From Parapedobacter composti (GTDB lineage Bacteria; Bacteroidota; Bacteroidia; Sphingobacteriales; Sphingobacteriaceae), in NCBI RefSeq assembly GCF_900112315.1, contig NZ_FOLL01000001.1, forward strand, positions 620,001 through 684,000: 64,000 nt of DNA. The letters run 5' to 3'. The notes beneath the pieces were generated by a model. It was given only the letters and a program-made list of their open reading frames with translations. It was not told the DNA's origin and did not search any database. How positions within the stretch are numbered: the first letter of the stretch is position 1; the number at the start of each line of letters is the position of its first letter. This document shows, in pieces, positions 36,527 through 45,347 of this stretch. A program made the translations under genes and the position numbers.

Positions 36527-37720
36527 ATGGGCAAAAAAACAAAGGCAGGCTCGTGGTTTTATCCGGGCCATAAGGTGAGGCTGCTTTCCGGAGGTAAGGC
36601 TTATTTTACATTGCTCCTTCAATTGATAGCGAACGCCCGTGATACTATCCATCTCCAGGTCTATATTTATGAGCCGGATGAGACCGGACAGCAAGTGGCG
36701 GATGCCCTGATCGCTGCTGCAAAGCGGGGAGTAGCGGTATACGTGCTGGTTGACGGTTATGGCTCACAGGGATTCCCTCATAGTTTTGTGGCCCGCTTCA
36801 AGGAACATGGTGTACGCTTTCGGGTGTTTGAGCCCTTGTTTAGGAGCAAACGGTTTTATATTGGAAGGCGGATGCATCAAAAGGTGCTGGTGATAGACAG
36901 CCGGTATGCCATGGTAACAGGGGCAAATATCGAGAACAAATATAACGATCTGCCCGGGCAACCAGCATGGCTCGATTTTGCGCTATGCATAGAAGGCTAT
37001 GTGGCCGCTCAGCTGTGCAGGCTGTGTTGGTCTACTTGGAACGGATTCCAGCGAGCGAGGAAAATACCTGTTCCATGCAGACAGACGGAAACAGCCATTG
37101 ACTTTGGTCAAGCCTACGACTGTGCCGTGAGGATGCGGCGTAATGATTGGGTGCGCCGCAAACATGAAATTACCCGCTCTTACCGTGAAATTCTCCGTGG
37201 CGCTCGCTCGCAAGTGATTATGCTGTCGAGCTATTTTTTGCCAAGTACATCGCTGCGTAAAGCGATCGGCGGCGCCGTAAAACGCGGTGTTGTGGTGAAA
37301 CTGATTGTATGTAACCACATGGATGTTCCCTTGGTGAAGTCTGCGGAGCGGTATATGTATGGCTGGTTGCTGCATCACGGGGTCGAAATCTATGAATACA
37401 CCTCAAACATGTTACATGGCAAACTGGCAACCTGCGATGAAGAATGGATGACCCTCGGCTCTTTTAACGTGAATGATCTAAGCGACCGGGTAAGTGTTGA
37501 ATTGAACATTGACGTGGAAGGTAGGGATTTGGTGAAGCAGGCCATAGTTGAGTTGGAAACCATTATCGCAAACCATTGTTTACGCGTGGATGAAGCCCGA
37601 TACCAGGCAAGCAGTAACCTGTTGAGAAAGGCACTCCGCTGGTTATCTTACAGGATTCTGCGCCTTGTTTTCTTTCTGGGCACATTTTATATGAAGCAAG
37701 AACGGCGGAGCGGTGATTGA
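36527..37720 (+). CDS. Cardiolipin synthase / phospholipase D-like protein (ClsB type)
   Basis: The 397-residue protein has two HKD motifs, each HxKxxxxD: MHQKVLVIDSRYAMVTGAN and MLHGKLATCDEEWMTLGSFN. Two motifs in one chain and no N-terminal membrane helices fit ClsB-like cardiolipin synthases, which transfer phosphatidyl groups at the membrane. A hydrophobic, basic C-terminus (LRWLSYRILRLVFFLGTFYM) may anchor it. It stands alone. Confidence 0.9.
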   Translation: MGKKTKAGSWFYPGHKVRLLSGGKAYFTLLLQLIANARDTIHLQVYIYEPDETGQQVADALIAAAKRGVAVYVLVDGYGSQGFPHSFVARFKEHGVRFRVFEPLFRSKRFYIGRRMHQKVLVIDSRYAMVTGANIENKYNDLPGQPAWLDFALCIEGYVAAQLCRLCWSTWNGFQRARKIPVPCRQTETAIDFGQAYDCAVRMRRNDWVRRKHEITRSYREILRGARSQVIMLSSYFLPSTSLRKAIGGAVKRGVVVKLIVCNHMDVPLVKSAERYMYGWLLHHGVEIYEYTSNMLHGKLATCDEEWMTLGSFNVNDLSDRVSVELNIDVEGRDLVKQAIVELETIIANHCLRVDEARYQASSNLLRKALRWLSYRILRLVFFLGTFYMKQERRSGD

Positions 37721-37726
37721 CGGCTA

Positions 37727-37738
37727 CTGTACTGAAAA
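37727..37738 (+). promoter_or_regulatory. CTGTACTrAAA-type element upstream of DUF2267 gene
   Basis: CTGTACTGAAAA lies 159 bases before the DUF2267 start, in a 176-base gap. It is one of five similar elements in the window (others at 46119, 56033, 56077 and 60295). Confidence 0.35.
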
Positions 37739-37896
37739 GCCAACCTATTGTCCAGAAAATCAGAAGTGTGGTTTGCCTCTAATTACGCCGCTGCTTACCC
37801 GCGGTTCGCTGGCATCCATAAGGCTTGTTGGAACAGTTTTATGACAACCATCCTGTGATGCTTTTGTAAGGATAAAACGTTTAACTGGAGGTAACT

Positions 37897-38325
37897 ATGG
37901 AACATCATTTTGAAAAGTATGCGGAAGAAGGAAACCTGTTTCTTAAAAAGGTGGCCGCGGAGTTAGGGGCACCGGATGATCGACAGCGGGCATTCCGGTT
38001 AATACAGGCGGTATTTCAGGCATTGCGCGACAGGATAACCGTGGAGGAATCCATGCATCTGATAGCCGAACTGCCGATGATCCTGAAAGCGGTATACGTG
38101 AATGGCTGGAATATAAGCGAGGAGCGGAGAGGCTCCTCCACGGTGGACGAGTTTCTGAACGAGATTCTCGAAAAAAGCCGTGCACCGGAACGCGACTTCG
38201 GCGACAATCCGGAAGAGGGCGTGGCGGCGGTATTCCGGGTAATCCGGAAATACGTGTCGCCCGGAGAATACGCACACGTTAAAGGGCAATTAACGCCAGA
38301 AATCGCAACATTGTTGGAAGCCTAA
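37897..38325 (+). CDS. DUF2267 domain protein
   Basis: The 142-residue protein has two related helical halves: FLKKVAAELGAPDDRQRAFRLIQAVFQALRDRITVEESMHLIAELPMIL and VFRVIRKYVSPGEYAHVKGQLTPEIATLL. These are the hallmark of DUF2267, found in stress clusters of many bacteria and of unknown biochemical role. A purine-rich AACTGGAGGTAACT before the ATG is a strong ribosome-binding site. The small gene at 38340 follows after 14 bases. Confidence 0.88.
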   Translation: MEHHFEKYAEEGNLFLKKVAAELGAPDDRQRAFRLIQAVFQALRDRITVEESMHLIAELPMILKAVYVNGWNISEERRGSSTVDEFLNEILEKSRAPERDFGDNPEEGVAAVFRVIRKYVSPGEYAHVKGQLTPEIATLLEA

Positions 38326-38339
38326 ATTTAAGATGTATT

Positions 38340-38576
38340 ATGAAGAAGATAACGGTAAAGGAACCTATCACCGGTGAGACACTTGTCCTTTTAGGGCAAC
38401 CCGAGGACTATAACGGCAGTCAGGGATGGCGAATCATTACACCGGAAAAGGATTCATTCGTCATGATTGAACAGGATGGAACATGGCAGGTGGTGGATGA
38501 CGAAATCCATCCTGAAATAGTTGAGGCCATCGGTAAAGCGCTACGGACTTACGCCCGTTATAATTCGTTGAGCTGA
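38340..38576 (+). CDS. Small conserved-looking protein, relative of 45083
   Basis: The 78-residue protein ends GTWQVVDDEIHPEIVEAIGKALRTY. This lines up with GEWLQLWGDFSADTVRLIGKAIEEQ of the protein at 45083-45331; both are about 80 residues, beta-rich at the N-terminus and helical at the C-terminus. No function is recognised. It follows DUF2267 closely and is probably in the same transcript. Confidence 0.65.
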   Translation: MKKITVKEPITGETLVLLGQPEDYNGSQGWRIITPEKDSFVMIEQDGTWQVVDDEIHPEIVEAIGKALRTYARYNSLS

Positions 38577-38683
38577 TCAATTAAGAAATTTTCCAAACAA
38601 TACCGATAAAGGATTGTCAACATTTATAGCAAGCCCCATGGGCGCAATTGAATGTAAAAATAGCTGAAAAAGGAGACAGGAAA

Positions 38684-39145
38684 ATGGAAGATCTGAGAAA
38701 AACCGCCGAAGTGCTGAACGATCTGGTTAAAATTAACAACGACCGGATCGCCGGGTATGAGAAAGCCATAGCTGAATTGCCGGCCGCGGACGTTGACCTG
38801 AAAGCGTTGTTCAATAGTCTGATTGAACAAAGCGAGCGTCTTAAAGCCGAATTGCAGCAGCATATCAGTGGATGGCAGAATCGCGTGGATGGGCAAACCA
38901 CCACTTCAGGAAAGATATATCGCGCGTGGATGGATATCAAGCAGACATTTGCGGTAGATGATCGCAAAGCTGTGCTTGAAAGCTGTGAATTTGGAGAAGA
39001 TGCCGCACAAAAGGCATACCGTCAGGCGGAGGAGGAAGAAGGGATATCCACCGCTGCAAAGGCACTTATTTCGAGCCAAAAAACACAACTTTTGGCGTCG
39101 CACGACCACATCAAGCAACTGAGGGATCGTGAGCGGGTGGGATAA
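38684..39145 (+). CDS. DUF2383-like four-helix-bundle protein, first of three
   Basis: The 153-residue protein starts at ATG 38684 behind an AGGAGA site. It is all helical: LNDLVKINNDRIAGYEKAI, ALFNSLIEQSERLKAELQ, YRAWMDIKQTF and ESCEFGEDAAQKAYRQA. The paired helices and the conserved E-x(3)-GE segment fit the PA2169/DUF2383 ferritin-like family, some of which may bind metal. Role unknown. Two paralogues follow directly. Confidence 0.82.
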   Translation: MEDLRKTAEVLNDLVKINNDRIAGYEKAIAELPAADVDLKALFNSLIEQSERLKAELQQHISGWQNRVDGQTTTSGKIYRAWMDIKQTFAVDDRKAVLESCEFGEDAAQKAYRQAEEEEGISTAAKALISSQKTQLLASHDHIKQLRDRERVG

Positions 39146-39157
39146 GCACCCGCTCGC

Positions 39158-39679
39158 ATGAATAATCAACAAAACATAATTTCAATAATTATGGAGAACC
39201 TAAATATAACGATGGAATGTTTGCATGATCTGGTGGCATTCCATACGGAACGGATTAAAGGGTATGAAACCCTGCTTACCGCCCTGCCACCCGAAAGTCA
39301 GCATTTAACCACGTTGTTCGACGCTTTTATCAAACAAAGTGTTGACATGAAAGCGGAACTGCTGGGAGCTGCCGGAGCGGTTTGGGGAGCAGGCGAGAAG
39401 CAGGCGCAGCAACAGGGAAAATTCGGGTTGGCGTGGTCGGTGGTGAAAGCTGTTTTTTCAAGCAGGATGCCTACTTATCCGTTGGAAAAGTGCAAATCAG
39501 GAGAAAATGCGTTATTGATTGCCTATCATAGCATAGAAGGAACAGAAGGGCTCCATCCTTCGGTCCGGACATTGGTGAACAGGCAGAAACGCGAGGTCAT
39601 CGATGCCAGAGATTGGATTGTTCCGTTCGAGCGCCGGGGCACGCCGCCTTCGCATCGGCAATTGGCGACAGTCTCGTAA
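39158..39679 (+). CDS. DUF2383-like four-helix-bundle protein, second of three
   Basis: The product is 173 residues from ATG 39158, or 162 from ATG 39191 (MENLNITMECLHDL), which aligns better with its neighbour. Shared features are LHDLVAFHTERIKGYETLL, LAWSVVKAVF and EKCKSGENALLIAYHSI. It is a divergent tandem copy of the gene before it. The spacing of 12 bases supports one operon. Confidence 0.78.
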   Translation: MNNQQNIISIIMENLNITMECLHDLVAFHTERIKGYETLLTALPPESQHLTTLFDAFIKQSVDMKAELLGAAGAVWGAGEKQAQQQGKFGLAWSVVKAVFSSRMPTYPLEKCKSGENALLIAYHSIEGTEGLHPSVRTLVNRQKREVIDARDWIVPFERRGTPPSHRQLATVS

Positions 39680-39700
39680 GCTCGCCGTTATAAGTTGGCC

Positions 39701-40180
39701 ATGGAACTTCAGCTATCGGCGAACCTCGGAGTACTTAACGACTTAATTGACGTAAACGGGCAGCGTATCTGGAGTTATCAGGGCTTACTTGCTGGAACGG
39801 ACGATAAGCGGCGTGATGAGCAGCTGAATCTAATCGTTGAGGAGGTCGTTATCCAGGGGCAGCGTTTGCAGGAGGAGCTGGAACTGGAATATGTAGACCT
39901 CGCACAGGATCTTCCGGTAAAGGGGGCCACCTCAGGTACCGTTCTCCATGCTTGGGATCTCGTGATGTCGTTGTTCGCTGACGAACGAAGTAAATCCATC
40001 AGGGAATTATTGGGTAAAGGTGAACGTGCTTTCATCACCGCCTACCGCCATGCTGGAGCGCACCCGGCACTGGTGCCGCCTGTCAATAGGCTGATTCAAC
40101 GGCAAGCACGGGAATTATCGTTGTTTTACAGCCGCTACAAGCGATTTTATCAAAGTTGCCGGCTCATTTGGAGGCGTTAA
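39701..40180 (+). CDS. DUF2383-like four-helix-bundle protein, third of three
   Basis: The 159-residue protein is read from ATG 39701; a TTG two codons upstream is possible. LNDLIDVNGQRIWSYQGLL, HAWDLVMSLF and LGKGERAFITAYRHA line up with the two upstream copies, but this one is the most divergent and has a more basic end (YKRFYQSCRLIWRR). It lies 21 bases after its neighbour and closes the run. Confidence 0.75.
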   Translation: MELQLSANLGVLNDLIDVNGQRIWSYQGLLAGTDDKRRDEQLNLIVEEVVIQGQRLQEELELEYVDLAQDLPVKGATSGTVLHAWDLVMSLFADERSKSIRELLGKGERAFITAYRHAGAHPALVPPVNRLIQRQARELSLFYSRYKRFYQSCRLIWRR

Positions 40181-40245
40181 ATATACGGGAATGGTGCGGT
40201 TGTAATAAAAAAAAGCCTGAAGCGTTAAATATAGAAGCAAACTCG

Positions 40246-40253
40246 TAACTTTG
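40246..40253 (+). promoter_or_regulatory. -7 promoter element for the histidine kinase
   Basis: TAACTTTG matches TAnnTTTG, 51 bases before the ATG at 40305 and identical to the octamer at 33997. No standard -33 TTTG was found. Confidence 0.45.
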
Positions 40254-40304
40254 TTTCTGGCGTCGTATGGGTAAACGTCATGATGAAGCAATTTTCAAAT
40301 TTGG

Positions 40305-42302
40305 ATGAGCAGCACGCGGGCAGAGATAGATAACCGTCTTTTCAGAGATTTGTTTTTAGCATCGCCGGTGGCGGGCTATCTTTGTGATAAAGAGGGCTAT
40401 CTATTGGCTTATAATGACGCTGCTGCGGCACTTTGGGGCCGCCGCCCGGAAATCGGCAAAGAACAGTGGTGCGGATCGTTTGCCATATACGGCACCGACG
40501 GGCAGCCCGTTTCTCTGGACACCTGCCCCATGGCAAGGGCTATGCGGGGGATGGAAGTTAAGGAGCGGGAAGAAATAATTGTCGAAACGCCGGATGGCCG
40601 GCGCCGGAACGTGTTAGTTTATCCGAGAACGATAAAAAACCACGAGGGTGAGCTTCTGGGAGCCCATAATACCCTGATTGACATTACGGATTATAAGCGC
40701 CAAGAGGAGAAGCATGTGATGCTTTCCGAAATCGTCCAATCGTCTGACGATGCCATCGTCAGTAAAAACCTCAACGGTATTATTACCAGTTGGAATGCCG
40801 GTGCGCAGCGTATCTTCGGCTATACCGAAGACGAAATTGTGGGGAAGCCGATAAACACGTTAATCCCGCCTTATTTGACAAGCGAAGAGATTATGATTAT
40901 CGGCGAAATCAAAGAGGGCCGGAAAATTGATCATTACCAAACCATAAGGCTGACCAAATCCGGCAAGGAGATACCCATTTCACTGACAATATCGCCCATG
41001 CGCAACAAGCAGGGCCAAATCATCGGAGCGTCAAAAATTGCCAGGGATATATCCGAAAAAGTGCAGCGGGAACAAACCATACAGTTCCATGCCCAGAAAT
41101 TGGAAACACTGCACGCTATCGGAAAGGTGATTTCAGAGAAGCTGGATACACCGGCCATTATACAAACTGTCATTGATTCAACCACCCATCTGGCTGCTGC
41201 GAATGTGGGATTATGTTTTTACCGGGTATCTGACGAACAGGGCAATTCGGTACTTTCCGTAGCGGCTACCCGTCAGGGCGAACGCTTCAAGGAAAGCCGC
41301 GATGTGTACCTTGACGACGGGGCCATTCATGCCATATTTTCCGGAAGTGAAGATATTGTGAAATTTGAAGACATGTGCAAGGCACCGCATGTATTGTCGT
41401 TGTTTGAAGCAACGGTAGGCATTAAATCCCCACGCATACGGCATTGCCTGGCCATACCTATCCGTTCGTCGGATGGTCTATTGATAGGTGCCATGTTCTT
41501 CGGGTATACGCAGTCGGATGTATTCAGTACCGCAGATGAAGATATGATGCGTAGTATCGCATTATTGGTAGCAGTTACCTTAGACAATGCCCGGTTGCTG
41601 GAGCAGGTGAACGCGCTGAACCTGAAGAAAAATGAGTTCATCGCATTAGCGAGCCATGAATTAAAAACACCGCTTACCACCGTAAAGGGATACCTGCAGA
41701 TATTGGAGCGAGCTGAAATAGACCGGATAGGACGCCGTTTTCTGACAAAGGCCCTAAAGCAACTCGAACGGATAAACTCCCTTATCGCTGAGCTCTTGGA
41801 TATCTCGAAAATCGAGGCAGGCAAGCTGAGTTTTCATTTTGAAACTTTTGACCTGAGCGAGTTGGTGCTCGATATTGTAGAGACATTCCATTTCAGCAGC
41901 CAGACCCATACCATTTTCGTAAACAATATCCACGGTGATTATACCGTTGAAGCCGATCGGCAGCGGATTGAACAGGTAATCATTAATTTGATAACCAATG
42001 CTATCAAATATTCACCGGATGCAAACAAAGTAACCGTTACGCTGGAGTCATCGCCTGCCGAAGTGAGTGTGCAGGTTATTGACGAAGGAATGGGATTAAG
42101 CCGTGAACAGCAGGATCGGGTTTTTACCAGGTTTTACCAGGTCGAGGGCACATCAAAAATGACGGGATTAGGGCTCGGGCTTTATCTCAGCAAGGAAATC
42201 GTGGAGCGGCACGGCGGCCATATCGGAGTGAACAGCCAGTTGGGGAAAGGCTCAACCTTTTACTTTTCCATTCCCAGGAAACAAGCGGAATCCGATTTGT
42301 AA
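40305..42302 (+). CDS. PAS-PAS-GAF sensor histidine kinase
   Basis: The 665-residue cytoplasmic kinase has no membrane helices. Domains in order are PAS (about 10-130, VAGYLCDKEGYLLAYND), PAS with PAC (about 140-265, VSKNLNGIITSWNAGAQRIFGY), GAF (about 275-430), HisKA with phospho-accepting His451 in ASHELKTPL, and HATPase (about 550-660: N-box NLITNAIKYS, G1 DEGMGLS, G2 GLGLGLYLSKEIV). A soluble signal such as a ligand or redox change is likely. A receiver gene follows 31 bases on and is the probable partner. Confidence 0.93.
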   Translation: MSSTRAEIDNRLFRDLFLASPVAGYLCDKEGYLLAYNDAAAALWGRRPEIGKEQWCGSFAIYGTDGQPVSLDTCPMARAMRGMEVKEREEIIVETPDGRRRNVLVYPRTIKNHEGELLGAHNTLIDITDYKRQEEKHVMLSEIVQSSDDAIVSKNLNGIITSWNAGAQRIFGYTEDEIVGKPINTLIPPYLTSEEIMIIGEIKEGRKIDHYQTIRLTKSGKEIPISLTISPMRNKQGQIIGASKIARDISEKVQREQTIQFHAQKLETLHAIGKVISEKLDTPAIIQTVIDSTTHLAAANVGLCFYRVSDEQGNSVLSVAATRQGERFKESRDVYLDDGAIHAIFSGSEDIVKFEDMCKAPHVLSLFEATVGIKSPRIRHCLAIPIRSSDGLLIGAMFFGYTQSDVFSTADEDMMRSIALLVAVTLDNARLLEQVNALNLKKNEFIALASHELKTPLTTVKGYLQILERAEIDRIGRRFLTKALKQLERINSLIAELLDISKIEAGKLSFHFETFDLSELVLDIVETFHFSSQTHTIFVNNIHGDYTVEADRQRIEQVIINLITNAIKYSPDANKVTVTLESSPAEVSVQVIDEGMGLSREQQDRVFTRFYQVEGTSKMTGLGLGLYLSKEIVERHGGHIGVNSQLGKGSTFYFSIPRKQAESDL

Positions 42303-42333
42303 TTAATAGCTTATTTTTTTAAACTTGCAAGGC

Positions 42334-42696
42334 ATGAAAAAAGCAATCCATGTCTTAGAAGATGATGCCGATATCAGCGAGCTCATCGCATTCCTACTTG
42401 CGGAATCTGGCTATGAGGCGTCTATTTTTAATAACATTGCGTCGTTTAAACAGCATGGGGGGAAATCAGTGCCTGCTTTGTTGATTATTGACATTATGTT
42501 GCCGGACGGTAATGGATTGGATATTTGCAACGCATGGAAAACGGATCCGGCAACGAAGCATATACCTATTCTGTTAATGTCGGCCTATGACGACTACCGG
42601 CACGACGTGCGTGCAAGTAAGGCAAATGGATTTATCAGCAAGCCGTTCGATATTGAGGTGTTCATGGACGAGGTGGGGCGGCAGCTCGGTGCATGA
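42334..42696 (+). CDS. Single-domain response regulator
   Basis: The 120-residue receiver domain from ATG 42334 keeps the acidic pair (LEDDADIS), the phospho-accepting aspartate in LLIIDIMLPDGNG, the Ser of LMSAYD and the lysine of ISKPFD. It has no output domain. It follows the PAS-GAF kinase on the same strand and is its probable partner, passing the signal on by protein contact or a phosphorelay. Confidence 0.9.
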   Translation: MKKAIHVLEDDADISELIAFLLAESGYEASIFNNIASFKQHGGKSVPALLIIDIMLPDGNGLDICNAWKTDPATKHIPILLMSAYDDYRHDVRASKANGFISKPFDIEVFMDEVGRQLGA

Positions 42697-42785
42697 AAAA
42701 GCCCCGCTTTGCGTGATATGTCGTTGTGTGTATTGAATGGAGATGACGGGCGCAAAGGGGGCTGAAGATAGGTCAATGCCGAGTG

Positions 42786-43301
42786 TCAGTGAGCCACGTT
42801 GGCTTCTTCCATAGCGATTTCCGTTAGTTTGGTGTCGGTGTCTTTTTCTTCTTCCAGCGTCTGGCTTAATAGGTCAGCCGCTTCGCGATGCTCCATCAGG
42901 TTTGCGTAGGTAACCAGACATCCATAGCTCGCTATCTCATAGTGCTCAGCCTTTTGCGCCGCGGCAATGAGCGCTGCGTCCAGTACTTCGGCTTCTTCAA
43001 AATTCTCCATAATTTCCTCGGCTTCTGCTAATAAGCTCTCCATGGCTTTACACTTTTTTGCCCGCGGCGAAAGCCCTATGGCGGAAAAAACATTCTTCAA
43101 CCGTTCAATATGTTGTTCGGTTTGGGTGTAATGTTCCTCAAATGCCGAGCGCAGCGTATCGCGGTTTGCCTTGCCGGCCATTTTTTTAAGCCCTTTGAGC
43201 AGAAGCTTCTCTGCACTCAACACATCTCTCAGTTCGTCTACAAACAGTTCATGGAGATGGGCGTTGGGCATGTCCTGGTTGTTTTTTCTTGTATTTGCCA
43301 T
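42786..43301 (-). CDS. DUF892 (YciE/YciF-like) ferritin-like protein
   Basis: The 171-residue protein begins LHELFVDELRDVLSAEKLLLKGLKKM, the usual start of YciE/YciF-like proteins. It has four helices with regularly spaced acidic and histidine residues (AFEEHYTQTEQHIERL, AAAQKAEHYEIASYG and EEEKDTDTKLTEIA). The family is stress-induced and its ferritin-like fold may bind a di-metal site. The C-terminus is acidic. It stands alone, opposite to the kinase operon. Confidence 0.9.
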   Translation of the reverse strand: MANTRKNNQDMPNAHLHELFVDELRDVLSAEKLLLKGLKKMAGKANRDTLRSAFEEHYTQTEQHIERLKNVFSAIGLSPRAKKCKAMESLLAEAEEIMENFEEAEVLDAALIAAAQKAEHYEIASYGCLVTYANLMEHREAADLLSQTLEEEKDTDTKLTEIAMEEANVAH

Positions 43302-43609
43302 AACATTTACTATTATTTGATTGCTAACTAAACTGTATCACTTTTTATGCCGACAGTAACGATAAGCACGATAACGCGACCCATAAAACGGCAACAGGGA
43401 CAGTGGGGATGGTTAAGGGTAGTTCCGGAATTTTTAATTTTTCGGCCGTTGCCCATGGCGGGTTTCGGGTGTGTCCTATATTTTGGTATACGTGTCTGAT
43501 TCTGTCTACTCTGATTACACTTTTTGGCATGGGCTTGTCGCGCAGACGTTTCAACATCAAGAGAATAGCATGGGGTAAACCTGGCAATGTTTTTAGTTAA
43601 TTAACTGAG
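43302..43609. other. 308-base gap without a convincing gene
   Basis: Short frames exist on both strands (for example 43403-43600 plus, with one hydrophobic stretch), but none has a good start site, conserved-looking sequence or coherent composition. It separates divergent transcripts for the DUF892 and FRG-domain genes and presumably contains their promoters. No TAnnTTTG element was found. Confidence 0.4.
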
Positions 43610-44350
43610 ATGACCAATACGGAAAGGGAGATATCCGCGTTGACGGATTACATGCAGGTGATTAAGTCACTGAAGCGGCAACATACTTGGCCCCGCAACA
43701 GTGGTTTTCTTTATCGCGGGCAACCTTCGGATACGCCGCTTATTCCTAAAATCTTGAGGTTAACGCCCCTTGATGGAAATCTTTTGCACACCGAGCGCGC
43801 GCTTCTGGAGGAATTCAAGCGCGCTAATCCGTTGCTCATCAACCCATTTCAGGTTAATAACGATTGGGATTACCTGACGCTTGGCCAACATTATGGCCTT
43901 CCGACCCGGTTTCTTGACTGGACAGACAACGCCTTGGCTGCGTTGTGGTTTGCCACCAGTTCAGTAATATCAGGTGATTCTCAGGAACCCTACGCTGTCG
44001 TCTGGATTTTTATGGCAGAAGACGCGGACTTCCTTGACTACAATATTGATCTTCATCCTTTTGATATTCCCGAAAGCAAGCTGTTCAGGCCGAGGATCAT
44101 CAAGCAGCGCATAAATAATCAGTCCGGCGTGTTTTCTGTGCATGCTACGGATGCTTTGGAAAACCGTCAGCGGTTTGATGATATACAGAACTACCGCGAT
44201 AAAATGGTTAAGATTAAAATTCCGCGGGCGGATGCCGCAGCTATTGTGGAAGACCTCCATCACTTGGGCATAGATGCGTTCAGCATCTTTCCGGAACTGG
44301 AGGGATTATGCGCGTACTTGCAATGGAGATTTTTCAGGGAAGTGCGGTAA
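43610..44350 (+). CDS. FRG-domain protein
   Basis: The 246-residue protein has the FRG domain: GFLYRGQPSDTPLIPKILR near residue 33, then LTLGQHYGLPTRFLDWTDNALAALWFAT at about 90-118 and a late HLGIDAFSIFPELEGLCAYL. The domain is widespread, often single, and in some cases found in defence or toxin loci; its activity is unproven. No antitoxin-like neighbour is visible. Its end overlaps the DUF72 gene by 17 bases. Confidence 0.85.
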   Translation: MTNTEREISALTDYMQVIKSLKRQHTWPRNSGFLYRGQPSDTPLIPKILRLTPLDGNLLHTERALLEEFKRANPLLINPFQVNNDWDYLTLGQHYGLPTRFLDWTDNALAALWFATSSVISGDSQEPYAVVWIFMAEDADFLDYNIDLHPFDIPESKLFRPRIIKQRINNQSGVFSVHATDALENRQRFDDIQNYRDKMVKIKIPRADAAAIVEDLHHLGIDAFSIFPELEGLCAYLQWRFFREVR

Positions 44351-45071
44351 GTTCAATCAGTTTTTTTGCGTTGTCTACCGCGTAAGCGTGTTGGTCGTTG
44401 TCGAAATAGAAGAACACGTCTTTTCCAGCTTTCCGCCATTGATGGCAATGCTCCGCCCAGCCAGCCAAAGCCGTATCAGAATAGCTGCCCTGATATTTTT
44501 CACCAGGTCCGTGCAATCGTACGTAGACAAAATCGGCCGTGATTTCAATTGGCGATAAATGTCCAGCTAACTCGTATATACAGAAGGCACAGTTATGGCG
44601 GCTAAGGATGTCGTAAACCTCGGGAATATACCAGCTGTGGTTTCTGAATTCAAAAACATAACGATGCCCGCGGGGCAGGGTCGTAATAAACGTGGCAAGC
44701 CGTTGGGTGTGAACCGTCCAAAAAGGCGGTAGCTGAAACAAGATTGGGCCCAGCTTACGGCCAAGCCGTGCCGCGCGTTGGATAAAACCATCCGTAAATT
44801 CAGCTATGCCGCCCAGCTTGCTGTAGTGTGTGATTCGGCGGTTAGCTTTCACTGAAAAAAGAAAATCGCGGGGTGCCGTGGCTTTCCATTTCTCGAACGT
44901 CGTTTCCAATGGAACGCGGTAAAAAGGATTGTTCAGCTCAACCGTAGCAAACGAACGGGTGTAGTAAGCCAGTTGGTCTGCGTCTTTAAGTCCTTCGGGG
45001 TAAAACACCCCTTTCCAGTGGCGGTAGTGCCATCCTGATGTGCCGATATGGACGGTTCCGTTTCGAGGCAT
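44334..45071 (-). CDS. DUF72 (YecE-like) TIM-barrel protein
   Basis: The 245-residue protein opens VHIGTSGWHYRHWKGVFYP and continues ATVELNNPFYRVP, FLFSVKANRRITH, LGPILFQLPPFW, YVFEFRNHSWY and ending VFFYFDNDQHAYAVDNAKKL. These are the usual DUF72 blocks of a TIM-barrel fold; the function is unknown. An 82-residue gene lies 11 bases upstream on the same strand, so the two probably share a transcript. Confidence 0.9.
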   Translation of the reverse strand: MPRNGTVHIGTSGWHYRHWKGVFYPEGLKDADQLAYYTRSFATVELNNPFYRVPLETTFEKWKATAPRDFLFSVKANRRITHYSKLGGIAEFTDGFIQRAARLGRKLGPILFQLPPFWTVHTQRLATFITTLPRGHRYVFEFRNHSWYIPEVYDILSRHNCAFCIYELAGHLSPIEITADFVYVRLHGPGEKYQGSYSDTALAGWAEHCHQWRKAGKDVFFYFDNDQHAYAVDNAKKLIELTALP

Positions 45072-45082
45072 TTAAACTCAGG

Positions 45083-45331
45083 CTACTTATCCAACCGCTG
45101 CTCTTCGATGGCCTTACCGATAAGCCGCACGGTATCGGCAGAAAAATCTCCCCATAGTTGAAGCCATTCGCCAGTGGTTTCCCGCCTTAGCTGGCTGCGG
45201 GAACTCCCATCTACATAACAATGGTAAATGGGAATTCCGTCTGTGGTTTCTTCCGGACGCACAAGTAGCGGGGTGTCCGCAAAAGGGCCACTGTTTAGGG
45301 TAATCTCAAATATTTCGTCCGACTTTTCCAT
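45083..45331 (-). CDS. Small conserved-looking protein, relative of 38340
   Basis: The 82-residue protein is beta-rich (DEIFEITLNSGPFADTPLLVRPEE) with a C-terminal helix (DTVRLIGKAIEEQ). Its last third resembles the 38340 protein, suggesting two copies of one small domain. It lies between a DUF72 gene and a LuxR-type regulator, 16 bases downstream of the latter on the same strand. No function is recognised. Confidence 0.65.
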   Translation of the reverse strand: MEKSDEIFEITLNSGPFADTPLLVRPEETTDGIPIYHCYVDGSSRSQLRRETTGEWLQLWGDFSADTVRLIGKAIEEQRLDK

Positions 45332-45347
45332 AATTATCGCCTGTTCC

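Noticed and set aside
43403-43600. A 65-residue plus-strand frame before the FRG-domain gene
   Set aside because: It has only one short hydrophobic stretch, an odd Cys/Trp-rich N-terminus and no start signal; chance is more likely.
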